The notes below the pieces were generated by a model. It was not told the DNA's origin, ran no database searches, and saw nothing but the letters and a program-made list of their open reading frames with translations. From positions 1-12,415 of the forward strand of contig DCDC01000017.1 of assembly GCA_002316225.1 (NCBI GenBank): 12,415 nt of DNA, given 5' to 3'. The translations under genes were made by a program, and so were the position numbers. Position 1 is the first letter of the stretch. Every line of letters begins with the position of its first letter. Below, piece by piece: positions 1-7,099 of this stretch. The DNA comes from Firmicutes bacterium UBA1065 (GTDB taxonomy: Bacteria > Bacillota > Clostridia > Tissierellales > Sedimentibacteraceae).

Positions 1-18
1 ACATTCGCTGGTGATAAA

Positions 19-840
19 ATGAAAAAATACAAAAGAAATCAAAGAATCGGCGCATTGATGAAAATTTTTGCCGAAAAACCCAATTATCTTTTTTCTTATA
101 ATTATTTTTGTGAGATTTTTAATGCTTCAAAGTCGACGATAAGTGAGGATGTGGCAATTGTCAAGGATTTGGTAGCGGAAATGAACTTCGGTAGAATCGA
201 TACAATTTCAGGAGCTACGGGGGGCGTTGTGTTTATTCCTATCTTGGGAAGCAAAGAAAGAAGCGAGATACTTGATAACTTATGCTCTTTATTTATGCAA
301 AAAAACCGCATCCTGCCCGGCGGCTTTATTTATATGACGGACATTTTCAATAATCCAAGAATTGTGTCGAATATTGCAAGTGTAATTTCATCCGAATTCA
401 GCAACAAGCATATTGATTATGTTGTAACAGTAGAAACAAAAGGAATACCCCTGGCCATACTCACAGGTCAAAAATTAAATGTTCCCGTAGCAGTTATAAG
501 GAGAAACAACAAAATTACCGAGGGAGCCACAGTAAGCATAAATTATGTATCAGGTTCATCAAATACCATTCAAACCATGTCCTTGTCAAAGAGATCATTG
601 AAGGAAAATGCCGAAGTCCTGATAATTGATGACTTTATGAAGGGGGGCGGTACCTGCAAGGGGATGGAGGATATGATGAAAGAGTTTAATGCCAATGTTG
701 TAGGTACTGCGGTTGTCATTGAAACCCAAGAGCCTGAAAAGAAATTGGTGGATAATTATACTTCTTTATTGGTGCTAAACACCAGCAGTTTGAAGGAAGG
801 AAGAATAGAAATTTTCCCTAATCCAAAATTGTTAAAATAA
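19..840 (+). CDS. purR: Purine operon repressor PurR (Bacillus type)
   Basis: This is a transcriptional repressor of purine synthesis genes; in the Bacillus family it binds paired PurBox DNA, and PRPP relieves repression. The protein has 273 residues, close to the roughly 285 of B. subtilis PurR. Residues 1-75 look like the winged-helix DNA-binding domain (AKST-ISED recognition region near 36-45), and residues 76-273 form a phosphoribosyltransferase-like effector domain. The PRPP-binding motif VLIIDDFMKGGGTC lies at residues 200-213. The conserved stretches RILPGG (97-102), ETKGIPLA (139-146) and TEGATVSINYVSGSSN (167-182) match the family closely as I recall it. The chosen ATG follows GGTGAT at 10-15, a good match to the 16S anti-SD. 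The frame is open to the window edge, so a longer form cannot be excluded, but MKKYKRNQR fits the family N-terminus. No purine riboswitch or PurBox is visible here. A yabJ gene, usual downstream in Bacillus, is absent. Confidence 0.97.
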   Translation: MKKYKRNQRIGALMKIFAEKPNYLFSYNYFCEIFNASKSTISEDVAIVKDLVAEMNFGRIDTISGATGGVVFIPILGSKERSEILDNLCSLFMQKNRILPGGFIYMTDIFNNPRIVSNIASVISSEFSNKHIDYVVTVETKGIPLAILTGQKLNVPVAVIRRNNKITEGATVSINYVSGSSNTIQTMSLSKRSLKENAEVLIIDDFMKGGGTCKGMEDMMKEFNANVVGTAVVIETQEPEKKLVDNYTSLLVLNTSSLKEGRIEIFPNPKLLK

Positions 841-868
841 TTTCATATTTTTATGAAAATGTTTTTTT
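841..868 (+). terminator. Probable terminator after purR
   Basis: Immediately after the purR stop, TTTCATA (841-847) and TATGAAA (852-858) form a perfect 7-bp stem with a TTTT loop. This is followed by ATG and a run of seven T. The stem is AT-rich and therefore weak, but the T-tract is good. Its 3' end touches the -35 element of the spoVG promoter. Confidence 0.5.
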
Positions 869-895
869 GCTATTTTTGGGCAGATATAGTATAAT
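867..895 (+). promoter_or_regulatory. Sigma-A-like promoter of spoVG
   Basis: TTGCTA (867-872, 4 of 6 to consensus) and TATAAT (890-895, 6 of 6) are separated by exactly 17 bases. A transcript would start near 902, giving a leader of about 35 nt with the spoVG Shine-Dalgarno at its end. In B. subtilis spoVG is sigma-H dependent. I do not see a clear sigma-H element here, so vegetative expression is inferred. Confidence 0.65.
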
Positions 896-936
896 GGTCA
901 AAAAGGACGCAATTTTGGGGGGAAGGTGGTGACAAC

Positions 937-1230
937 ATGAAAATATCAGACGTTAGAGTAAGGAAAATAAATTCCGAGGGTAAGATGAAGGCAATCGTTT
1001 CCGTAACCTTCGATGATTGTTTTGTAGTACACGATATTAAAATAATTGAAGGTCAAGAAGGGTTGTTTATAGCAATGCCCAGCAGGAAGATGCCCGATGG
1101 AGAGTTTAAAGACATCGCTCATCCTATTAATTCTGAAACAAGGAATCTTGTTGCAGAGGCTGTATTTAAAGCATATGAAGAAAAGCGCACAGAAGAGAGC
1201 CAAAAATTGGAAGAAGCCTCTCTTATGTAG
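937..1230 (+). CDS. spoVG: SpoVG family nucleic-acid-binding regulator
   Basis: SpoVG is a small cytoplasmic regulator that binds RNA and DNA; it affects septation and sporulation in Bacillus and virulence or envelope genes in other Bacillota. The 97-residue protein is the usual family length and is recognised over its whole core: MKISDVRVRKI at the start, then GKMKAIVSVTFDDCFVVHDIKI, then FIAMPSRKMPDGEFKDIAHP (residues 44-63), the most conserved block of the family. A charged helix follows (TRNLVAEAVFKAYEEKR). The C-terminal tail after residue 83 is acidic and variable, as is normal. The start is supported by the strong purine-rich site GGAAGGTGG at 921-929 and by fit to the family N-terminus. 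It has its own promoter and a terminator behind it, so it probably forms a monocistronic unit between purR and glmU. Confidence 0.96.
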   Translation: MKISDVRVRKINSEGKMKAIVSVTFDDCFVVHDIKIIEGQEGLFIAMPSRKMPDGEFKDIAHPINSETRNLVAEAVFKAYEEKRTEESQKLEEASLM

Positions 1231-1264
1231 CGCTGCTACTGATGATTTAAAGTCAACAGTACTC

Positions 1265-1290
1265 GGGTCTAATATAGACCCTTTTATTGT
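1265..1290 (+). terminator. Rho-independent terminator after spoVG
   Basis: GGGTCT (1265-1270) pairs perfectly with AGACCC (1276-1281) around an AATAT loop. The stem is followed directly by TTTTATTGTGTTT. The G/C-rich stem and T-rich tail support termination of the spoVG transcript before the repeat cluster that follows. Confidence 0.75.
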
Positions 1291-1302
1291 GTTTATGGAT
1301 AT

Positions 1303-1460
1303 GGGGACATACCTCAGGAAGTAAGGAAGGGGAACATACCTTCCATGACGGAGATTCTTAACCTGAAAGTTCTTGAAGGAAGGTCTCCCGCTTTAAGTCC
1401 ACGGCTTAAGAGGAATGTCCCCGAAGGTATAAACTTTGAAGCAATCGGAGGAAGGTCCCC
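1303..1460. repeat. Cluster of GGGGACATaCCT-like direct and inverted repeats
   Basis: This is the main content of the 309-base gap between spoVG and glmU. Five related motifs are present. On the + strand are GGGGACATACCTC (1303-1315) and GGGGAACATACCTTCC (1329-1344). On the - strand are GGGAGACCTTCCTTC (complement of 1375-1389), GGGGACATTCCTC (complement of 1410-1422) and GGGGACCTTCCTCC (complement of 1447-1460). The first and fourth form an inverted repeat with 12 of 13 matches that would enclose about 94 nt. Smaller hairpins lie inside: GGAAGG/CCTTCC at 1325-1344 and TTAAGTC/GGCTTAA at 1393-1409. No convincing protein is encoded. The layout resembles REP/BIME-like palindromic elements that accompany Y1 (IS200-like) transposases in Clostridia. 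That link is inference; no transposase is present here. Confidence 0.6.
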
Positions 1461-1470
1461 GAATATTCTT

Positions 1471-1499
1471 TTGACTTAGTAAATAATATGATATATAAT
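1471..1499 (+). promoter_or_regulatory. Sigma-A promoter of glmU
   Basis: TTGACT (1471-1476, 5 of 6) and TATAAT (1494-1499, 6 of 6) are separated by 17 bases, a near-ideal vegetative promoter. Transcription would begin near 1506, giving a leader of about 34 nt with GAGGAG at 1526-1531 ahead of the glmU ATG. It lies directly downstream of the repeat cluster and probably drives glmU-pth and perhaps mfd and prsA. Confidence 0.8.
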
Positions 1500-1539
1500 A
1501 ACTCATTATTACAGTTTATTGTATTGAGGAGAATTAATT

Positions 1540-2910
1540 ATGAAGATGTCGATTATTTTAGCAGCAGGCCAAGGTACAAGGATGAAATCGGATATACCCA
1601 AAATATTACATAAGGTTTGCGGAAAAGAAATGATCAGGTACGTCATTGAAGCATCCACAAAATCAGGCATAGATAAAAATATTGTTGTTTTGGGACATGG
1701 AAAAGAAAAAGTTGGGTACAATATTAAAGACATGAATGTAGAGACCGTTGAACAACCTATAGGGGATGACCTGCCCTACGGAACGGGTTGTGCCGTTATG
1801 GCTGCGGAAGAATTCATCGGCGATGAAGATATGGTTTTAATCCTCTGCGGAGACGGTCCCTTGATTAGTGAAGAAACCTTAAGGAGCTTTATTGCCTACC
1901 ATGAAGAAAACCAGTATGTTGCTACTATAATGACAGCTTATTTGGACAATCCCACAGGCTATGGCAGAATAGTCAGGAAGGAAGATGGGTCCATAGATAA
2001 AATTGTTGAAGAAAAGGACGCATCCGAGGAAATTAAGAAGATTAAGGAAATAAATACGGGCATATATTGTTTCAAGGGCCGGGTTTTAAAATACGCTCTT
2101 AAAAAAATAAAGAGGGACAACTCACAAAATGAGTACTATCTCACGGACACTATAAAGGTTTTGAATGACGAAGGAGCTAAAGTAGGAGCATGGGTCCTTG
2201 AGGATGCCGAGGATATCAAAGCGGTGAACGATAGGGTTCAACTTGCTGAAGTGTCTAAAATCATGCAAAAAAGAATCAACCAAAGGCACATGTATGCAGG
2301 GGTTACAATAATTGACCCTGATACAACCTACATTGATGATACGGTTAAAATCGGCAGGGATACGGTTATTTACCCCAATACATATTTAGAGGAAGGAACG
2401 GTTATAGGAGAGTTCTGTAAAATCGGTCCGGACACCAGGATAATCAAATCCACCATATGCAATAATGTAACAGTGGAGAATTCAAAGGTTGTGGAATCAT
2501 TCATTGATGATGGAACATGCGTTGGCCCCTTTGCTTATTTAAGACCGGGAACCTGCCTTGGTAAAAATGTCAAGATTGGTGATTTTGTCGAAGTTAAAAA
2601 ATCAATAATCGGAGACAATTCTAAATCGTCCCATTTGGCTTACATAGGTGATGCAGAAGTTGGTAAAGGGGTAAATATCGGCTGTGGAGTTGTATTCGTA
2701 AATTATGACGGAAAGCAGAAGCATAAAACTTTAGTAGGAGATAAGGCTTTTATCGGAAGCAATTCAAATTTGGTTGCTCCCCTTACCGTTGAAGAAGGAG
2801 CATATGTTGCCGCAGGTTCTACAATAACTGAAGATGTCAAGAAAGGCGATTTGGCAATTGCAAGAGCAAGGCAGGTCAACAAGGAAGGAAAGGGCAGGAA
2901 CAGGTTTTAA
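1540..2910 (+). CDS. glmU: Bifunctional GlmU: UDP-GlcNAc pyrophosphorylase / GlcN-1-P acetyltransferase
   Basis: GlmU acetylates glucosamine-1-phosphate with acetyl-CoA and then couples the product to UTP, making UDP-GlcNAc for peptidoglycan and wall polymers. The 456 residues match the usual bifunctional length. The N-terminal pyrophosphorylase domain (about 1-230) shows the signature LAAGQGTRMKSDIPK (7-21), GDGP (104-107) with the expected metal-binding Asp105, YGRIV (141-145) and NTGIY (172-176). Asn230 sits where the second metal ligand is expected. The C-terminal left-handed beta-helix (about 252-440) has imperfect hexapeptide repeats. It carries the acetyltransferase motifs LRPGT (334-338), VEVKKS (350-355), SSHLAYIGDAEVG (363-375, likely catalytic His365) and NYDGKQKHKT (388-397). 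The start is supported by GAGGAG at 1526-1531. The pth gene follows after only 9 bases. The prs gene, usually next to glmU in Bacillus, is missing. Confidence 0.98.
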   Translation: MKMSIILAAGQGTRMKSDIPKILHKVCGKEMIRYVIEASTKSGIDKNIVVLGHGKEKVGYNIKDMNVETVEQPIGDDLPYGTGCAVMAAEEFIGDEDMVLILCGDGPLISEETLRSFIAYHEENQYVATIMTAYLDNPTGYGRIVRKEDGSIDKIVEEKDASEEIKKIKEINTGIYCFKGRVLKYALKKIKRDNSQNEYYLTDTIKVLNDEGAKVGAWVLEDAEDIKAVNDRVQLAEVSKIMQKRINQRHMYAGVTIIDPDTTYIDDTVKIGRDTVIYPNTYLEEGTVIGEFCKIGPDTRIIKSTICNNVTVENSKVVESFIDDGTCVGPFAYLRPGTCLGKNVKIGDFVEVKKSIIGDNSKSSHLAYIGDAEVGKGVNIGCGVVFVNYDGKQKHKTLVGDKAFIGSNSNLVAPLTVEEGAYVAAGSTITEDVKKGDLAIARARQVNKEGKGRNRF

Positions 2911-2919
2911 GAGGTAAAT

Positions 2920-3504
2920 ATGTATATTATTGCAGGGCTAGGCAATCCGGGAAAGGAATATACCAACACCAGGCATAATTCAGGTTACATGGTGCTAGAA
3001 TATTTGGCGGAAAAATTAGATGTAAAATTAAATAAACTGAAATTCAACTCCGTATATGGGGAGACCAGCATAAACGGAGAAAAAGTCATGCTCGTAAAAC
3101 CTGTAACCTACATGAACAAAAGTGGGATGGCTATAGGGGAAATAATCAGGTTTTATAAAATACCGACTGAAAATTTAGTTGTCATTTACGATGATATTGA
3201 TATACCCTTGGGTACATTAAGGATCAGGCCTAACGGCAGCGCCGGAACCCATAACGGGATGAAATCGATAATCAGTGCTATAGGGAGTGAATTTCCCCGC
3301 ATAAGAATAGGCATAGGAAGAAACCAGGAAATGGATCTGGCTGATTATGTACTGCAGGAGTTTTCACCTTCAGAAAGAGATATCCTTGCTCCAATAATAG
3401 AAAGAGCAGGAGAAGCTGCCCTTGAAATTATAAAAAAGGATGTTGAAAGCGCCATGCAAAAGTATAATATCAGGGGGGACGCAACTTGTCATCCTGAGCC
3501 TTAG
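2920..3504 (+). CDS. pth: Peptidyl-tRNA hydrolase (C-terminus ends in a repeat)
   Basis: Pth cleaves the ester bond of peptidyl-tRNAs that fall off ribosomes, recycling tRNA in the cytoplasm. All key motifs are present: GLGNPG with Asn9 at the start, NTRHNSG with catalytic His19, KPVTYMNKSG with Asn66, YDDID with Asp91, and NGSAGTHNGMKS with Asn112. The enzyme therefore appears functional. Its 194 residues are slightly more than the usual 185-190. The conserved body ends about MQKYN (residues 179-183). The last residues, ending TCHPEP, and the TAG stop are read from a 66-bp palindromic repeat that starts at 3486. The native tail was probably replaced. GAGG at 2911-2914, just after the glmU stop, serves as Shine-Dalgarno, so translation is likely coupled to glmU. 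Catalytic residues are assigned by analogy to E. coli Pth. Confidence 0.97.
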   Translation: MYIIAGLGNPGKEYTNTRHNSGYMVLEYLAEKLDVKLNKLKFNSVYGETSINGEKVMLVKPVTYMNKSGMAIGEIIRFYKIPTENLVVIYDDIDIPLGTLRIRPNGSAGTHNGMKSIISAIGSEFPRIRIGIGRNQEMDLADYVLQEFSPSERDILAPIIERAGEAALEIIKKDVESAMQKYNIRGDATCHPEP

Positions 3505-3551
3505 CCAAGGATCTCATGAAATTCTTCGGGCTGAAACCTTCGGAATGACAA
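3486..3551. repeat. 66-bp imperfect palindrome, MITE/REP-like dispersed repeat
   Basis: The ends TTGTCATCCTGA (3486-3497) and TCGGAATGACAA (3540-3551) are inverted copies of each other with 10 of 12 matches. As RNA they would pair with one U-G wobble and one C-A mismatch. The inner part holds AAGGATCTC and CCTTC segments that can pair further. The sequence resembles, from memory, the GTCATCCTGAGC...AAGGATCT family of small dispersed repeats found in many bacterial chromosomes. It begins inside the pth reading frame, provides its stop codon (3502-3504), and fills most of the pth-mfd gap. No clear target-site duplication is seen. Confidence 0.7.
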
Positions 3552-3580
3552 TTACTGTAAATGACATATAAAGGAAAAAT

Positions 3581-6500
3581 ATGAACAGAATTTTGTTTGA
3601 CCAGTTTCAAAGGACAGAAAAGTTTAAAAAGATATGCGATAATTATAATCATGGGAAAAGCCAGCTAATCCAGGGCCTCAATGAAGAAGGATTAGCTTAT
3701 TTGGCATGCAATCTTTCGGATATATACGATAAAATATTAATTCTTACCTCTTCTGAATCAAAATCAAAAAAGCACGAAGAAAACATCAGGGCTTACACCC
3801 GGCATACATCTCGTTTTCAGCCTAAAGAATTTATTTTGTACAATGTTGATGCCCTAAGCAAGGATGTTGAGCATAAGAGGGCCAATTTACTGAATGATAT
3901 CTTGTTTAAACAAAAGAACATCGTGACTACCTCAATTAATTCTATTATCACGAGAGTTATGTCTAAAGACAGGTTTAAGGAAAGCATAATAGAATTAAAC
4001 TATGGTAAGACCTATGATTTGAATGAATTAAGAAGTTCTTTGATAAAGCTTAAATACGAGAGAGTGGATGCAATAGAAGGGGTCGGCCAGTTTTCCGTAA
4101 GAGGCGGGATTATTGACATATTCTCTCCTTCAGAAGAAAATCCTTGCAGAATAGAGTTTTTTGATGATGAAATTGATTCAATAAGGTTATTTGATCTAAA
4201 AACTCAGCGGTCTATTAAGAATATAAAATCCGTCAAAATTCTTCCCTGCTCCGATATTTTATTCAAAAAAGAAGAATTTAAAACAATTTTATCCCAGGTA
4301 GAAGATGACTACAAGGAGCGGCAAGGCAAATTAAGCAAGGAAGCAGCAAAAAACTTAAAGAACCTTTTTTTAAGCTACCAGGATAAGCTTATGGGAGGAA
4401 TGGGCATTGAAAATGCGGACCTCTTGGTGCCTTTTGTAAAAGAATCCTTTACAAGCCTCCTTGATTATTTTGATGATGAATTTATCCTTATTGTGGATGA
4501 ACCTGAAAGAGTATTTGAAGAACTCAACACTTTAAAGGAAAGCTTCAGGCTAAAATTCGGCGAACTATTCGAAAGAGGCGAGATTTTTTCGAAACAAAGC
4601 GAAATTTATCTGGAAGAGCATGAGCTGTTGGAGGAGATATCCAAAAGGCCCTTCCTTTCCATTAACGGAAAAGAAAAAGCTCTTAAAACAGACACTTCCC
4701 TTCATATGCTATTCAAGGAAGCCCCTTCCTACTACGGCAGGATGGAAGATTTGTCAAGGGACCTGAACAGGCTGAAATACAAGGGTTATAAAGTAGATAT
4801 CATACTGAGCACTTATGAAAGCTGCAAGAAGCTTCATAATCTCTTGAATGATTACCAATGCACAACCACCTTGTCAAGGGATGCCGATATTGCAGAAAGC
4901 GGACAAGTGGTTATAGTTCCCGGAGACCTGATTAAAGGATTTGAGTATTACGATAATAAGATTCTTGTTCTTACTGAAAATGAAGTTTTAGGCTCCACCA
5001 AACGCAAGTCCCGAAAGGCAAAAAGACGCAAGGGGGCTGAAATAGAAGTATTTACGGATTTAAAGGTCGGGGATTATGTGGTTCATGAGCACCACGGCAT
5101 CGGCCAATACGTGGGAATTGAGAAAATCCGGGTACAAAACATCCAGAAGGATTACCTCTGCATCAAGTATAAAGGTGATGACAAGCTATATGTTCCGGTA
5201 GACCAGTTATCTCTCATCCAGAAATACATCGGGTCCGATACGGAAAAACCCAAGCTTAATAAAATGGGCAGCTCCGAATGGATTAAGACCAAGGAGCGCA
5301 CAAAGGCTGCCATAGAAAACATGGCAGGCGAGCTTATTAAGCTGTATGCCAAGAGAAAAGTAACCAAGGGCTACGCCTTTTCCAAAGATACCGAGTGGCA
5401 GAAGGAATTTGAATATAAATTTCCTTTTGAAGAAACAGAGGACCAGCTTCGGTGCGTAAGAGAAATTAAAAGAGATATGGAAAAGGATACCTGTATGGAT
5501 AGGCTTCTCTGCGGGGATGTGGGATTCGGCAAGACGGAAGTGGCAATGAGGGCGGCCTTCAAAGCGGTCATGGATGCAAAACAGGTGGCTATGCTGGTTC
5601 CAACCACCATACTGGCCCAGCAGCACTATAACAATATTGTTGACAGGTTCAGGGGTTATCCCATAAAAATTGAAATGCTCAGCCGTTTCAGAACACCTTA
5701 TCAACAGAAAAAAATTATCAGCGACTTAAATAAGGGTTTGATAGATATTGTGATAGGAACCCACAAGCTTTTGTCAAAGGGTGTTAAATTCAAGGATTTA
5801 GGTCTCTTGATAATTGATGAAGAGCAAAGGTTCGGTGTCAGACACAAGGAATTGATAAAACAGCTCAAATCAAACATCGATGTCCTTACCCTCTCGGCAA
5901 CCCCCATACCCAGGACTCTTCATATGTCCATGATAGGAGTAAGGGACATGAGCATCATTTCAGAGCCTCCCGGTGACAGGCTGCCTATTCAGACTTATGT
6001 TATTGAATACAATGAGGGTTTGATAAAGGATGCAATCGAAAAAGAAATATCAAGGGGTGGCCAGATCTACTATGTACACAACAGGGTGGTTGATATAGAC
6101 CATACGGCAGCAAAACTGAGAAAGCTTCTGCCTGATGCCCGTATAGCGGTTGCCCACGGACAAATGAGCGAGCGGCACCTTGAAAACATAATGCTGGAAT
6201 TTGTAAATAAAGAATATGATATCCTGGTATGTACCACTATAATTGAGACGGGGATGGACATTCCCAACGTAAATACCTTGATCATAGAAAATGCCGATTA
6301 TTTCGGTCTTTCCCAGCTCTACCAGCTAAGAGGCAGGATAGGAAGATCAAATAAGGTTTCATTTGCCTACCTGACCTACGAAAAGGACAAGATGCTGTCG
6401 GAGGTAGCCGAAAAAAGGCTTAAGGCCATAAAAGAGTTTACCGAATTCGGGTCCGGATTCAAAATTGCCATGCGGGACCTGGAAATAAGGGGAAGCGGCA

Positions 6501-7099
6501 ACATCCTGGGACCCGAGCAGCACGGGCACATGCTTGCAATCGGCTATGACTTGTACGTGAAATTCCTGAATCGGGCAATTAAGGAACTGCAAGGCAAAGA
6601 GGTGGAGGAGGATATTGAAACATCGGTTGATTTAAATGTTGACGGCTATATTCCTTCGTCCTATATAGAAAATGAAGAGCAGAAGATAGAAATTTACAAA
6701 AAAATTGCTGCCGCTGAAAACAAAAATGATATATTTGATATCACGGAAGAGATTATTGACAGGTTTGGGAATATTCCCGATCAGGTTGATAATCTGCTGA
6801 AAATATCTTATATTAAGTCACTCTGCAAGAAACTCAGGATAAAAGCAATCACCCAGACAGGCAAGACCGTAAACTTTGAAATGACTGAAAACGACCTTAG
6901 TCAAGACATCATAGAATTCTTAATAAAGAATTATTATGATAAAATCAGCTTTGTAGGAACAAATGAACCAATCATAAGGTATAAACTGGAAACACTTGAG
7001 CAAAAAAAGCTTCTTAAGGAATTGGAAGAATTTTTGGAAACACTAAATAATTTTAAGGCAGATAAAACTGCTGTGGAGGAAAAAAATGAAGAAATTTAA
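3581..7099 (+). CDS. mfd: Transcription-repair coupling factor Mfd
   Basis: Mfd is an ATP-driven DNA translocase that removes RNA polymerase stalled at lesions and recruits UvrA. The 1172 residues match the family (about 1150-1180). The N-terminal UvrB-like modules cover about 1-220, including a UvrA-binding region with FSVRGGIIDIFSP at 171-183. The RNA polymerase-interaction domain starts near 494 (VGDYVVHEHHGIGQYVGIE at 496-514). The RecG-like motor has Walker A GDVGFGKTE (645-653), the DEEQ box (746-749), SAT (772-774) and RGRIGR (917-922). The C-terminal TRCF domain (about 1015-1120) is followed by a charged tail. The start is supported by AAGGA at 3571-3575. It follows pth across the palindromic repeat and overlaps the next gene by 14 bases. 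The anti-sigma gene fin, found between pth and mfd in B. subtilis, is absent. No frameshift or loss of a motor motif is seen. Confidence 0.98.
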   Translation: MNRILFDQFQRTEKFKKICDNYNHGKSQLIQGLNEEGLAYLACNLSDIYDKILILTSSESKSKKHEENIRAYTRHTSRFQPKEFILYNVDALSKDVEHKRANLLNDILFKQKNIVTTSINSIITRVMSKDRFKESIIELNYGKTYDLNELRSSLIKLKYERVDAIEGVGQFSVRGGIIDIFSPSEENPCRIEFFDDEIDSIRLFDLKTQRSIKNIKSVKILPCSDILFKKEEFKTILSQVEDDYKERQGKLSKEAAKNLKNLFLSYQDKLMGGMGIENADLLVPFVKESFTSLLDYFDDEFILIVDEPERVFEELNTLKESFRLKFGELFERGEIFSKQSEIYLEEHELLEEISKRPFLSINGKEKALKTDTSLHMLFKEAPSYYGRMEDLSRDLNRLKYKGYKVDIILSTYESCKKLHNLLNDYQCTTTLSRDADIAESGQVVIVPGDLIKGFEYYDNKILVLTENEVLGSTKRKSRKAKRRKGAEIEVFTDLKVGDYVVHEHHGIGQYVGIEKIRVQNIQKDYLCIKYKGDDKLYVPVDQLSLIQKYIGSDTEKPKLNKMGSSEWIKTKERTKAAIENMAGELIKLYAKRKVTKGYAFSKDTEWQKEFEYKFPFEETEDQLRCVREIKRDMEKDTCMDRLLCGDVGFGKTEVAMRAAFKAVMDAKQVAMLVPTTILAQQHYNNIVDRFRGYPIKIEMLSRFRTPYQQKKIISDLNKGLIDIVIGTHKLLSKGVKFKDLGLLIIDEEQRFGVRHKELIKQLKSNIDVLTLSATPIPRTLHMSMIGVRDMSIISEPPGDRLPIQTYVIEYNEGLIKDAIEKEISRGGQIYYVHNRVVDIDHTAAKLRKLLPDARIAVAHGQMSERHLENIMLEFVNKEYDILVCTTIIETGMDIPNVNTLIIENADYFGLSQLYQLRGRIGRSNKVSFAYLTYEKDKMLSEVAEKRLKAIKEFTEFGSGFKIAMRDLEIRGSGNILGPEQHGHMLAIGYDLYVKFLNRAIKELQGKEVEEDIETSVDLNVDGYIPSSYIENEEQKIEIYKKIAAAENKNDIFDITEEIIDRFGNIPDQVDNLLKISYIKSLCKKLRIKAITQTGKTVNFEMTENDLSQDIIEFLIKNYYDKISFVGTNEPIIRYKLETLEQKKLLKELEEFLETLNNFKADKTAVEEKNEEI

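Noticed and set aside
1..18. Possible purine riboswitch or PurBox ahead of purR
   Set aside because: Only 18 bases precede the gene in the window and none match such an element.
1097..1324. A 75-codon + frame overlapping the end of spoVG and running into the repeat region
   Set aside because: It overlaps most of the conserved C-terminal half of spoVG, lacks a good Shine-Dalgarno, and crosses the spoVG terminator hairpin.
1303..1460. Possible CRISPR array or tandem repeat array in the spoVG-glmU gap
   Set aside because: The repeats are short, occur in both orientations, vary in sequence and have uneven spacing, with no cas genes nearby.
3470..3652. A 60-codon - strand frame spanning the palindromic repeat and the mfd start
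   Set aside because: It has no family resemblance and simply reads across the repeat and conserved mfd codons.
5207..5704. A 165-codon open frame on the - strand inside mfd
   Set aside because: It lies wholly within the conserved motor region of mfd, has no plausible ribosome site or recognisable domain, and its open state follows from the codon pattern of mfd.
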